This document shows, one piece after another, positions 1 through 7,314 of a DNA stretch of 9,377 nt. Made by a program: the position numbers and the translations under genes. Where the stretch lies: NCBI GenBank assembly GCA_030683195.1, contig JAUXQA010000026.1, forward strand, positions 1-9,377. Direction: 5' to 3'. The notes under the pieces are model-generated. The model saw nothing but the letters and a program-made list of their open reading frames with translations, searched no databases and was not told the origin of the DNA. Position 1 is the stretch's first letter. Every line of letters starts with the position of its first letter. The DNA comes from Rhodoferax sp. (lineage in GTDB: Bacteria > Pseudomonadota > Gammaproteobacteria > Burkholderiales > Burkholderiaceae_C).

Positions 1-2
1 TG

Positions 3-707
3 GTGCTGGCGCTGGCCGGAGTGGCTATTTTGGCGGTAGCGCACCACCGTTTTTGGTTACTGGCGGGGGCCTTCTCTGGGTTTTTGCTGGTAGCGCCTGT
101 GCTGGCCACCAGCTTGTATGCCTTGAGCCGAGCACTGCAACGTGGCGAGCCAGCAGGCATGGGTGTGGTCCTTAAAACCTGGCTGAACTGGCAAAACAGC
201 CATGTCAACAAATGGGGCAATGACTACTGGTGCCTGGTGCAGTTTGGTGCCTTGCTGGCCCTGGCTGGCACCGGCTGGGTGCTGACCTCTGCGGCGCTCA
301 TTACCTTGTTGGCTCCGGTGCCGATTGCCACACCCCTGGACTTCATCCGTCATGTGGTGCTGGCACCCACTGGATACTTGTTTGAGTTGTGGCTGGCGAT
401 TGGCGGCGTGTTGGCCGCGCCTATTTTTGCATCGACTGCGATTGCCATCCCCTTGCTGCTGGACCGACGGGTCTCGCTGATGCATGCGGTGCTCACAAGC
501 TGGCAGGTGGTGTTGACCAACCCATTGCCCATGGCGTTTTGGGCTGCCATGATCATGGGTTTTACTTTTTTGGGTCTGGCGACGCTTTTGTTGGGGTTGA
601 TTGCGATCATTCCCATGCTGGGTCATGCCAGTTGGCATGCTTACCGTGACCTGGTTGATGTGTCGGACCTTCCTGAGCGTGGCGTGCAGGTCAAGGGAGC
701 GCGCTGA
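3..707 (+). CDS. DUF2189 family integral membrane protein (5' end outside window)
   Basis: The visible 234 residues are strongly hydrophobic, with membrane segments near residues 1-12 (partial), 16-40, 78-104, 126-151 and 174-206. The stretch IPLLLDRRVSLMHAV (149-163), followed by TSWQVVLTNPLPMAFWAA and then PMLGHASWHAYRDLV (204-218) near the C-terminus, is the signature I associate with DUF2189, a family of proteobacterial inner-membrane proteins of unknown function. Family members usually run to about 260-270 residues, and the frame is open to the window edge, so the GTG at position 3 is probably an internal codon and the true start lies upstream. The stop overlaps the start of the DUF2788 gene (TGATG), which suggests translational coupling. 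No catalytic motif is visible and I assign no function beyond membrane protein. Confidence 0.87.
   Translation: MLALAGVAILAVAHHRFWLLAGAFSGFLLVAPVLATSLYALSRALQRGEPAGMGVVLKTWLNWQNSHVNKWGNDYWCLVQFGALLALAGTGWVLTSAALITLLAPVPIATPLDFIRHVVLAPTGYLFELWLAIGGVLAAPIFASTAIAIPLLLDRRVSLMHAVLTSWQVVLTNPLPMAFWAAMIMGFTFLGLATLLLGLIAIIPMLGHASWHAYRDLVDVSDLPERGVQVKGAR
693..699 (+). promoter_or_regulatory. Ribosome binding site of the DUF2788 gene
   Basis: AAGGGAG lies 7 bases ahead of the ATG at 707, inside the last codons of the DUF2189 gene. It supports this start for the DUF2788 gene and independent reinitiation at the TGATG junction. Confidence 0.7.
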
Positions 708-919
708 TGTTTGGCTTCAACGAGGAACAAATTGCGGCCTTCGGGCTGAGCTTTGGCGTGGGGGGCTTCATGCTCTACATGCTGTTCATCATCGGCCAGT
801 TGGCTTGGGAGTCGAAGGCAGGCAAGTTCGGCACCTTTGTCATCTTTTTGGGCCTGGCCTTTGGCATGGTCGGATTTGTCGCCAAGTACCTGATTCAGTG
901 GGCCATGGACATCAAGTAA
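707..919 (+). CDS. DUF2788 domain small membrane protein
   Basis: A complete 70-residue protein with two predicted membrane helices, about residues 12-32 and 40-62, separated by a short polar turn with the conserved-looking stretch LAWESKAGKFGTF (32-44). This layout and the 70-residue length match DUF2788, a family of small proteobacterial membrane proteins with no known role. The ATG overlaps the TGA of the DUF2189 gene by one base and has a good Shine-Dalgarno sequence 7 bases upstream, so the two are very likely one operon. The last 8 bases overlap the end of the convergent acyl-CoA synthetase/acetyltransferase gene, leaving no room for a terminator between them. Confidence 0.92.
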   Translation: MFGFNEEQIAAFGLSFGVGGFMLYMLFIIGQLAWESKAGKFGTFVIFLGLAFGMVGFVAKYLIQWAMDIK

Positions 920-3584
920 GGGCCAGGAAAATGCCTCGGATGCCTTCGCTGTCCCGCTTCTGTGCGTCTTCTTCAAAGCCGAGTTCTTTGGCCAGGTTCA
1001 GCATTCGGTCGTTGTAATCCAGCACGGTGGCCACCAGGCGCTGGGTGCCTTGGGCGCGCAGGTAGCCAATCAGCTTGTTCATGAGCAAGAGCCCCAAACC
1101 ACTGCCCTTGAGGTCGGAGCGCACGATGACGCCAAACTCCGCATCGCGGTTGTCGGGGTCGGTCATGGCGCGCACCACGCCCAGGGTTTGGGGCTGGCCG
1201 TTGGTATCTTGAGCGATGGCCACAAACGCCATCTCGCGGGCATAGTCAATTTGCACCAGCCGGGCAAGTTCGCTGCGCTCCATGGTGCGCTTGCTGTAGA
1301 AGACCCGCATGCGCACGTCTTCGGGGTCCAGGTGTTGCAAAAACTCCGTGTGCAAGGCCTCATCTTCGGGCTTGATCGGGCGCAGGCACAGACTTTGCCC
1401 CTGCCACTGCACCGTTTCTTCCAGATGGGACGGGTAAGGGCAGATGGCAAAGTTGGCGGCGCCGGCCGGCCCCTTGGCGTTCAGGCGGATGCGCGCATCC
1501 AGGGCTACAGCGCCCTCAAAGTTGACGATCAGGGGGTTGATGTCCAACTCCGCAATTTCAGGCACCTCGGCCAGTAGTTGCGATACAGCAATCAGCACGC
1601 CGTGCAGGGCCGCCTCATCCACCGCAGGTGTGTCACGCCACCCGGCCAGCAAGCGCGAAACCCGGGTGCGTGACACCAGGGCCCGAGCCAACGGTACGTT
1701 CAGGGGGGGCAAGGCCACAGCCCGGTCTGCCATGACTTCTACAGCAGTGCCCCCTTGCCCAAACAAAATGACCGGGCCAAACACGCTGTCGATGGTGCTG
1801 CCCACAATCAGTTCCTGGGCATGTTGGCGCCGCACCATGGTTTGCACGGTAAAACCTTGCAGGCGCGCCTTGGGGTGCTGGCGCTGGATACGGGCCAGCA
1901 TGGTTTGCGCGGCTTCACGCAGATCGGCCTCGTCCTGCAGATTGAGCGCCACGCCGCCCACGTCAGACTTGTGCGAGATATCGTCCGACAAAATTTTGAG
2001 AACCACCGGAAAACCAAGGGTCCTGGCCCCCTGCACTGCCGCCTCTGCCGTGGCCTCCACGCGCAGGGTCGGCACCACGGCAATGCCGCAGGCGTCCAGC
2101 ACGGCTTTGGCCTCGGGCTCACTCAACATCTCGCGGCCGGCCGCCAGCGCGCCATCCACCACAGCCCGGATGGCAGGCACATTGGGCCGTTTGCCGGGTT
2201 CGGTGGCTGGGGGGGCCTCGGTCAGCTCAAGCTGGTTGCGCCGGTAACTGGTCAGCAGGGAGAAGGCCCGCACCGCTTGCTCAGGCGTCTCAAAACTGGC
2301 CACACCGGCATCCTGAAATATCTGGCGCGCCTCTGCCACGGCTTTGTCACCCAGCCAGCAACTCATGACGCGCGCAGGTGTCAGGGGCTCATGCGCCACG
2401 AGTGGCACCAGGGCGCGCGCAATGTCGGCGCTGGGCACGATGGCTGTGGGGGCGTGGATGAACAACACGGCGCCGCAGGCGGGGTCGCTGGTAATGATTT
2501 TTAACGCCTGCTCGTACCGCGCCACGGGGGCGTCGCCAATGATGTCCACCGGGTTGCCCCTTGACCAGTTGGCGGGCAGCACGGCGTCCAGTTGTTTGAG
2601 GGTGGTCTCGCTCAGGGTGGCCAGTGGCACGCCTTCATGGGCGGCGGCATCTGCGGCCATGACCCCTGCGCCGCCGCCATTGGTCAGGATGGTGATGGCT
2701 TCGTGGCCGTTGGTGCGAAAGCGCGACAGCGTTTCGGCAGCCAGAAACAGCTCCTGCAAGGTGTTCACCCGCAGCATGCCGGCGCGGCTGATGGCGGCGT
2801 CAAATACCCTGTCGGACCCTGCCAGCGCCCCGGTGTGGGAGGCGGCTGCCAGTTGGCCCTGGGGTGAGCGGCCGGCTTTCACCACGATCACCGGTTTATT
2901 GCGTGCGGCTGCCCGCGCCGCGGACATGAATTTTCGGGGTGACTCAATGGATTCTGTATAGAGCAGGATGGCGCGCGTTTTGGGGTCGCTGGCCAAAAAA
3001 TCCAGCATGTCGCCGAAGTCCACGTCAGCATGTTCACCGAGCGACACAAAGTGAGAAAAACCAATACCCCGGCCCTGAGCCCAGTCCAGCATGGCCGTGA
3101 CCAGCGCGCCGGATTGCGATACAAAGGCCAGTTCGCCCGGCAGGGCGTCAATGTGCGAGAAGCTGGCATTGAGCCCCTTGTGGGGTGCCAGCAGGCCAAT
3201 GCAATTGGGCCCGAGGATGCGCAACAGGACTTTTTGTGCAGCTTTGAGCATGGCCTGCTTTTGTGCTGCGCTCATGCCCGCGGTGAGCACCACGGCGGCG
3301 CGTGTGCCCAGGCGGCCCAGTTCTTCAATCAAGCCGGGGACCGAGGCCGGCGGGGTGCAAATCACGGCCAGTGCAGGTACTTCGGGCAAGTCGGACGCCC
3401 GTGCAAACACCGGATGTCCGTCCAGGTCGCGGTGTTTCAGATTGACGGCATACAGGTGGCCAGCATAGCTGCCCTGGCTCAGGTTGTGCCAGACCGTGGC
3501 ACCCACGCTGCCTGTGCGCAAGGAGGCACCAAAAACGGCAATCGATTCCGGATCAAAAAGGGCGTCAAGATGGCGAATGCTCAT
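912..3584 (-). CDS. Fused NDP-forming acyl-CoA synthetase / GNAT protein acetyltransferase (Pat/YfiQ type)
   Basis: 890 residues in the order of the Pat family. A CoA-binding Rossmann domain (about 5-130; IAVFGAS at 15-21, GPNCIGL at 125-131) is followed by succinyl-CoA-ligase-like domains (about 150-450; FVSQSGAL at 154-161, SHTGALAGSD at 249-258), an ATP-grasp domain (about 480-700; HKSDVGGV at 538-545, FGQGG at 608-612, LDINPL at 680-685) and a C-terminal GNAT domain (about 730-890). In the GNAT part DAEFGVIV carries Glu816, in the place of the catalytic Glu of Salmonella Pat, and LKGSGLG (825-831) is the acetyl-CoA pyrophosphate loop. Pat acetylates the active-site lysine of AMP-forming acetyl-CoA synthetase and related enzymes, switching them off. 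Unlike what I recall of enterobacterial Pat, the phospho-histidine position (His250) is kept here, so synthetase activity is possible. The ATG has GGAG 6 bases upstream. It is probably the last gene of a unit with NnrU (25-base gap). Confidence 0.93.
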   Translation of the reverse strand: MSIRHLDALFDPESIAVFGASLRTGSVGATVWHNLSQGSYAGHLYAVNLKHRDLDGHPVFARASDLPEVPALAVICTPPASVPGLIEELGRLGTRAAVVLTAGMSAAQKQAMLKAAQKVLLRILGPNCIGLLAPHKGLNASFSHIDALPGELAFVSQSGALVTAMLDWAQGRGIGFSHFVSLGEHADVDFGDMLDFLASDPKTRAILLYTESIESPRKFMSAARAAARNKPVIVVKAGRSPQGQLAAASHTGALAGSDRVFDAAISRAGMLRVNTLQELFLAAETLSRFRTNGHEAITILTNGGGAGVMAADAAAHEGVPLATLSETTLKQLDAVLPANWSRGNPVDIIGDAPVARYEQALKIITSDPACGAVLFIHAPTAIVPSADIARALVPLVAHEPLTPARVMSCWLGDKAVAEARQIFQDAGVASFETPEQAVRAFSLLTSYRRNQLELTEAPPATEPGKRPNVPAIRAVVDGALAAGREMLSEPEAKAVLDACGIAVVPTLRVEATAEAAVQGARTLGFPVVLKILSDDISHKSDVGGVALNLQDEADLREAAQTMLARIQRQHPKARLQGFTVQTMVRRQHAQELIVGSTIDSVFGPVILFGQGGTAVEVMADRAVALPPLNVPLARALVSRTRVSRLLAGWRDTPAVDEAALHGVLIAVSQLLAEVPEIAELDINPLIVNFEGAVALDARIRLNAKGPAGAANFAICPYPSHLEETVQWQGQSLCLRPIKPEDEALHTEFLQHLDPEDVRMRVFYSKRTMERSELARLVQIDYAREMAFVAIAQDTNGQPQTLGVVRAMTDPDNRDAEFGVIVRSDLKGSGLGLLLMNKLIGYLRAQGTQRLVATVLDYNDRMLNLAKELGFEEDAQKRDSEGIRGIFLALT

Positions 3585-3590
3585 GGGTCG

Positions 3591-3594
3591 CTCC
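3591..3594 (-). promoter_or_regulatory. Ribosome binding site of the Pat-type gene
   Basis: On the minus strand GGAG lies 6 bases before the ATG at 3584, within the 25-base gap behind the NnrU gene. It supports the 890-residue start. Confidence 0.6.
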
Positions 3595-3609
3595 GGTGGG
3601 TTTCAAGAT

Positions 3610-4188
3610 TCAGCCGACGGCGCGCACCCCGATCAGCAGGCCGTGCAGCCACAGCGCCACCACCATCCAGGCGGCCGTGCCCAGAATGACGGTGATGCCG
3701 GTGGCGCGGGCTGTGCCGGACGGGTAATGTGTCCCGGCTGCCCGGTCACGCCGGCGTGCAGCAATGAAATCAAGCACACCCCAAGCCAGAAAAGACCCAA
3801 ACAACGCGACATGCGCCAGGTTGCCATTGGCCAGCAGATGCGCCACGGCCCAGGTCTTGACGCCTAGAACCATGGGGTGGTGCAGCCGGGCCTTGATGTG
3901 GTTGCTTGGCACATAGGCTGCAACCAACAAGATGAATGCGCCCAACGTCAGCAGAGATGCCAGGTGGCGCAGTGCCACTGGCGGGCTCCACAACTGGATG
4001 GGCTGCTGGCGCGCCAGGCCAAAACCCCACACGATCAATCCCAGGCCCAGCATCGAGAGGACGCAGTACAGTCCTTTCCATGGCAAGGGTCCGATACGCG
4101 CCACTGTGCGGGTGCGCCAGTCGTCGGCCACGATGCGCACCGAGTGCACACCCAAAAAAATAACGAGGCCCAGCAGCAGATAGTTCAT
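3610..4188 (-). CDS. NnrU family integral membrane protein
   Basis: 192 residues with five likely membrane segments (about 1-19, 40-59, 74-94, 120-144 and 163-186). The motif HHPMVLGVKTWAVAHLLANGN (103-123) followed by LAHVALFGSFLAWGVLDF is the hallmark of the NnrU family (PF07298); the N-terminal LGVHSVRI and C-terminal LHGLLIGV also fit. NnrU was named for a gene linked to nitric oxide and nitrite metabolism in Rhodobacter, and the plant carotenoid isomerase Z-ISO, a haem b protein, is a homologue. His15, His103/104 and His117 are therefore candidate haem ligands here (inference). No denitrification or carotenoid gene is in the window, so the physiological role stays open. The start has only a weak ribosome binding site. 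It lies 42 bases behind the diguanylate cyclase stop and 25 bases ahead of the Pat-type gene, suggesting co-transcription. Confidence 0.93.
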   Translation of the reverse strand: MNYLLLGLVIFLGVHSVRIVADDWRTRTVARIGPLPWKGLYCVLSMLGLGLIVWGFGLARQQPIQLWSPPVALRHLASLLTLGAFILLVAAYVPSNHIKARLHHPMVLGVKTWAVAHLLANGNLAHVALFGSFLAWGVLDFIAARRRDRAAGTHYPSGTARATGITVILGTAAWMVVALWLHGLLIGVRAVG

Positions 4189-4230
4189 GTTCGGCTCAAG
4201 TGGTGATGAGTATTAACGGGCGTGCCCGTG

Positions 4231-5796
4231 TCAGGCCCCCAAGACCCGGTTTTTGCCGGCTCGTTTGGCCAGGTACATGGCTTGGTCGGCTCGGCGAATG
4301 GCGTCATGTCCAGTTTCATTGGACCCCAGTTGGGCCACGCCTGCACTGAAGGTAATCAATACTTTCTCGGTTCCTGCCAAAAAGAAACGCCGGGTGAGCT
4401 CCCGCTGGAGGCGGGTCATGGCTTCAATGCCGCTTTCCAACGCGGTGTCGGGCAGCAGCAGCACAAACTCCTCGCCGCCATAGCGCGCCAGGGTATCCTG
4501 GGGGCGCATGGCCTCGCGCGCTACGGTGGCCAGATGCGTCAACGCTGCGTCGCCGGTGGCGTGCCCTAGTTTGTCGTTGAGCGCCTTGAAGTTGTCGATG
4601 TCCAGCAAGGCCATGCACAAGGGGGTGTCTTGTCGACGCACTTTGGAGAGCTCGCGCTCAAGTGCCTCGTCGAGTCCCTGGCGGTTGAGCGCACCCGTCA
4701 GGGGGTCGTGCCGGGCCTGGGCACTGACGCGGTCCAACTCGCGGTGCAGTTTGGCGATCTCCGCCTCGGTGGTTTGGGCCTTCTCGCGCATGCCGCGTAA
4801 TTCGTCACGGGCGGTCAGGCTGTCGTGGGCCATGTTGCGGGTGGCGCCGACCAGGTCCTTCAAGACCGGCGCAATGTCGGTGAGGCTTTTGGCTTGCTCG
4901 ATCAACCGCGCATTTTCTTCCATCTTGCCCTGAAAGGCGCCTGTGGATTCAGCCATTTGAGACAGCCGTTCCACGAAGGTGGCCAGCATCTGGCGCATCT
5001 CCTCCTGAGCGGCCAGGGCATGGCCCTTGGCCTCGGTTTGCTTGAAGATGACATCTTTCAGACGGCGTTCCACGTCGTCAAGCCGGCGCAGGGTGAGCGG
5101 CGGGCTGCAGGCGGTCATGACCGCATCAATTTGCCCTTTGAGCCACTGATCGTCCAGACTGAGTTGGCCAATGTTCTCGATGATCAGGTGCAGCAGTTTG
5201 AGCAGCGTCTGCTTGATTTCGGCCTGGTCTTCCGCTGCAAATGAGAGGCGATGCCCAAAATTGCCCAGCATGAGCTTGACTGCCACGGCATCGGCGTTAG
5301 GCTGGCGCATGGCTTTGAGCAATGACTGTGTTTGTTCGTTGAACCGGGCGTCGTCGTGGCCCAAAGCGGGCAGCGCGTATTCAATCAGGCGGGCGATTTG
5401 TTCAAAAAACTCAGGTGTCAGGGCGGGAGAACCCGAAGACGAATGTGCCGTTGGGTCAGAAACCGTGGCGACTGCGCTCCTTGCATCCACTGACACGGGA
5501 TCTGGTGCCGGTGGACTGAAACCACCGTAAGCCATCAGCGCGTTTTTGACCCCTGTCCAGCTGAGTTGTCCGATGGCTGAGTCGAGCAGGCCGCGCTGGC
5601 GCTGTTGTCCAGGCGTCTTGGTGGGCAGGGACTGAGAGATGTCCCGCAGCCGCTCCACAGGAAACGGGGGGTCGATGGGGATGCCAGCCACTTCGCAGTA
5701 AATGGCTTGGTAATTGGCGGGGGTGGGTGCCAGCTTGCGCACCGTCAATTGCTTGAGTGTTTCGCGGGCAATTTCAAACGGCTTCTTGTCAGTCAT
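4231..5796 (-). CDS. Diguanylate cyclase, GGDEF domain with LxPTPxNY-type N-terminal region
   Basis: 521 residues. The C-terminal GGDEF domain (about 355-521) looks active: DPLTGALNR (364-372), LLDIDNFKALND with metal-binding Asp399, the signature GGEEF at 440-444, and AMYLAKRAGKNRV near the end. An RxxD inhibitory site (Arg431-Asp434) stands exactly five residues before GGEEF, so product inhibition by c-di-GMP is expected. It should make c-di-GMP from two GTP. The N-terminus (IARETLKQL, then KLAPTPANYQAIY at 21-33) is a module I recognise from other proteobacterial cyclases, such as the DgcP group. A low-complexity Pro/Ser/Ala linker (about 95-128) follows, then a helical, probably coiled-coil region (about 240-360). 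No membrane segment or known sensory domain is seen, so the protein is probably cytoplasmic. The start codon lacks a clear Shine-Dalgarno sequence; a palindrome lies in that place. Confidence 0.95.
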   Translation of the reverse strand: MTDKKPFEIARETLKQLTVRKLAPTPANYQAIYCEVAGIPIDPPFPVERLRDISQSLPTKTPGQQRQRGLLDSAIGQLSWTGVKNALMAYGGFSPPAPDPVSVDARSAVATVSDPTAHSSSGSPALTPEFFEQIARLIEYALPALGHDDARFNEQTQSLLKAMRQPNADAVAVKLMLGNFGHRLSFAAEDQAEIKQTLLKLLHLIIENIGQLSLDDQWLKGQIDAVMTACSPPLTLRRLDDVERRLKDVIFKQTEAKGHALAAQEEMRQMLATFVERLSQMAESTGAFQGKMEENARLIEQAKSLTDIAPVLKDLVGATRNMAHDSLTARDELRGMREKAQTTEAEIAKLHRELDRVSAQARHDPLTGALNRQGLDEALERELSKVRRQDTPLCMALLDIDNFKALNDKLGHATGDAALTHLATVAREAMRPQDTLARYGGEEFVLLLPDTALESGIEAMTRLQRELTRRFFLAGTEKVLITFSAGVAQLGSNETGHDAIRRADQAMYLAKRAGKNRVLGA

Positions 5797-5803
5797 GATC
5801 GAT

Positions 5804-5819
5804 TACTATCAAAATAGTA
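5804..5819. repeat. Short palindromic element (TACTAT-CAAA-ATAGTA) at the cyclase leader
   Basis: A perfect 6-base inverted repeat with a 4-base loop, followed on the plus strand by GCTGCGTAGG. The combination of a TACTAT/ATAGTA (or GCTAT/ATAGC) palindrome with a trailing GCTGC resembles a short dispersed element I recall in Comamonadaceae genomes, usually in intergenic regions. Only one copy is in this window, so its status as a repeat rests on memory. It ends 7 bases before the cyclase ATG, where the ribosome binding site would be, so in the transcript it could form a weak AU-rich hairpin that limits initiation. Confidence 0.45.
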
Positions 5820-5866
5820 GCTGCGTAGGTATGTTTAACTCCGGCTGGAGATTGATTTGACCACCA

Positions 5867-5998
5867 ATGAAGATGAACAAACCGATCCCATCAGTCATTG
5901 AGCGAATTCAGCATAACACCGCAGGATTGCTGACCGAACCTGATGACTTCATCCAAACATGGGCGCGAAGGCTTGCAACTCAAACGCCAAGCGAATAA
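5867..5998 (+). CDS. Candidate small ORF, 43 codons (doubtful)
   Basis: An ATG at 5867 (second ATG at 5873) opens a 43-codon frame ending at TAA 5996-5998, with an in-frame TGA just upstream at 5858-5860. The product starts MKMNKPIPSVIERIQ and continues with a charged, amphipathic stretch (LLTEPDDFIQTWARRLA), with no signal peptide, membrane segment or motif that I recognise. GGAG at 5847-5850 is 16 bases ahead of the first ATG, too far for a good ribosome binding site. It is the only ORF of note in the 242 bases between the alcohol dehydrogenase and cyclase genes, and it runs opposite to both. It may be a real small protein, a remnant of a lost gene, or chance; I favour remnant or chance. 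Confidence 0.22.
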   Translation: MKMNKPIPSVIERIQHNTAGLLTEPDDFIQTWARRLATQTPSE

Positions 5999-6038
5999 GT
6001 GGCGTGAGAGCAGGCGCCCGCCCACGTCGTTCAGGCCG

Positions 6039-7301
6039 TCACTTGGGTGCGCTGGATTTTTTTGGGCGTGCAGTAGTCCGGGGCAACAGGGTGGAGATCA
6101 GCTTTTCGCAATCCTCCTCCGACATGTAGCGTGGCACCGGGTAGTTGATGTCAGCCTCGCGGCAGGCTGCTTTGGCCAGAGCGGGAATATCGGCTTTGCG
6201 CAGTTCGGCCAGTCGCTGTGGCAAGCCCAGATCATGGCTGAGCGCTTCAACCGAGGCAATGAACTTCTTTGCAAGCAACTCATGTGGTTCGCCCTGTGTT
6301 CCCACTTTGGCTTGCACGGCGAGCACAGCCAGCTTGTGTTGAACGCTGGTGCCGTAAAACCGCAGAACGTGGGGCAGTACGAGGGCGTTGGCCAAGCCAT
6401 GGGGTGTGTGATACACAGCGCCCAACTGGTGCGCAATCGCATGGACGTAACCCACACTGGCGCGGGTAAACGCAAATCCTGCATAGGTGGCGGCCAGCGC
6501 CATATTTTCACGCGCGACCAGGTCCTGGCGGTGCTGGCAGGCGGTTCGCAGGTTACCAAAGACCATGGCTACGGCGGCCAGGGCCATGCGGTCGGTGTAG
6601 TGGGTCGACCACTGGCCAAGAAACGCCTCAATGGCGTGGGTCAGGGCGTCCATGCCAGTGGCAGCCGTGATGTCTGGCGGCAGTCCGGTCATCAAGGCAG
6701 GGTCAAGCGCCGCCATTCGGGGCACCAGCCGCGAATCGGTCATCACCAGTTTCTTGTGCTCCCCAGGGTCCGAGATGACGGCGACAACAGACACCTCGGA
6801 TCCGGTACCCGCCGTGGTGGGCACGGCATACAAGGGCACAGGCGGATATCGACCCCGGAAGTATCCCACCAGTTGGCGCGGCGATTTCCCGTTGGCCGCG
6901 CACAAGCCAATGGCTTTGGCGGCATCCATCACCGAGCCGCCGCCCATGGCAATGATGGCATCACATTGTTCCGACTTAAACAGGGCGACGCCTTGCTCAA
7001 TGAGTGGGATCGGTGCGTCCTGGGTGATCTCGGCAAACACCACGAAGGGTGTGCCGCCAAGAGTCAGGGCGTGGGTCAGGTCCTGGTACAAGCCCAACTG
7101 GGCGATGAGGGGGTCCGTGACCAGCAGGACCTTGTGGTGCGAAAAGCCTGCTATGGCCTGCCCCAGTCGTCCACTGGCGCCAGGCCCCACCAACAGGGTG
7201 GGCTGGGGTATGGGGACCAGGCGCGTCAAGACGCCGGCCACGCGCATGATGCCCGCCAGGCCCACTGAGCGACCCAAGTCGCCAATCAACTCTGAAATCA
7301 C
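6039..7301 (-). CDS. Iron-dependent (group III) alcohol dehydrogenase
   Basis: Read from the GTG at 7301 the protein has 420 residues. It has the two-domain form of iron-containing alcohol dehydrogenases: an N-terminal NAD(P)-binding region with MGGGSVMDAAKAIG (119-132) and PTTAGTGSE (162-170), then a helical metal-binding domain. The metal ligands of E. coli FucO (Asp196, His200, His263, His277) have clear equivalents: Asp218 and His222 in TGMDALTHAIEA, His287 in YVHAIAH and His301 in TPHGLAN; the conserved His267 of FucO corresponds to His291. The enzyme should interconvert an alcohol and an aldehyde or ketone in the cytoplasm, but the substrate cannot be read from the sequence. It is about 35-40 residues longer than FucO-type enzymes, from an N-terminal stretch (VISELIGDLGRSVGL to IPQP) and a basic C-terminal tail. 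The GTG is preferred over an ATG at 7379 because GGGGAGG lies 6 bases ahead of it. It is divergent from the AAR-like reductase gene. Confidence 0.94.
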   Translation of the reverse strand: MISELIGDLGRSVGLAGIMRVAGVLTRLVPIPQPTLLVGPGASGRLGQAIAGFSHHKVLLVTDPLIAQLGLYQDLTHALTLGGTPFVVFAEITQDAPIPLIEQGVALFKSEQCDAIIAMGGGSVMDAAKAIGLCAANGKSPRQLVGYFRGRYPPVPLYAVPTTAGTGSEVSVVAVISDPGEHKKLVMTDSRLVPRMAALDPALMTGLPPDITAATGMDALTHAIEAFLGQWSTHYTDRMALAAVAMVFGNLRTACQHRQDLVARENMALAATYAGFAFTRASVGYVHAIAHQLGAVYHTPHGLANALVLPHVLRFYGTSVQHKLAVLAVQAKVGTQGEPHELLAKKFIASVEALSHDLGLPQRLAELRKADIPALAKAACREADINYPVPRYMSEEDCEKLISTLLPRTTARPKKSSAPK

Positions 7302-7307
7302 GATGGT

Positions 7308-7314
7308 CCTCCCC
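7308..7314 (-). promoter_or_regulatory. Strong ribosome binding site deciding a GTG start for the alcohol dehydrogenase
   Basis: On the minus strand GGGGAGG stands 6 bases before the GTG at 7301-7299. No comparable site precedes the upstream ATG at 7379, which would add 26 residues unlike the family. This fixes the start at 7301. Confidence 0.8.

Noticed and set aside
1050..3689. Several plus-strand frames of 125-267 codons opposite the Pat-type gene
   Set aside because: Compositionally biased products in antisense frames of a clearly coding, motif-rich minus-strand gene.
4216..4229. ACGGGC-GT-GCCCGT palindrome between the cyclase and NnrU genes as a terminator
   Set aside because: The loop is too short for the full 6-base stem and no T-run follows on the minus strand (TTAATACT). 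At most it is a weak hairpin.
5943..7268. Long open frame (441 codons) on the plus strand opposite the alcohol dehydrogenase
   Set aside because: Its product is rich in Gly, Gln, His and Arg with no family motifs, as expected for the antisense of a GC-rich gene. The minus-strand frame carries all the iron alcohol dehydrogenase ligands.
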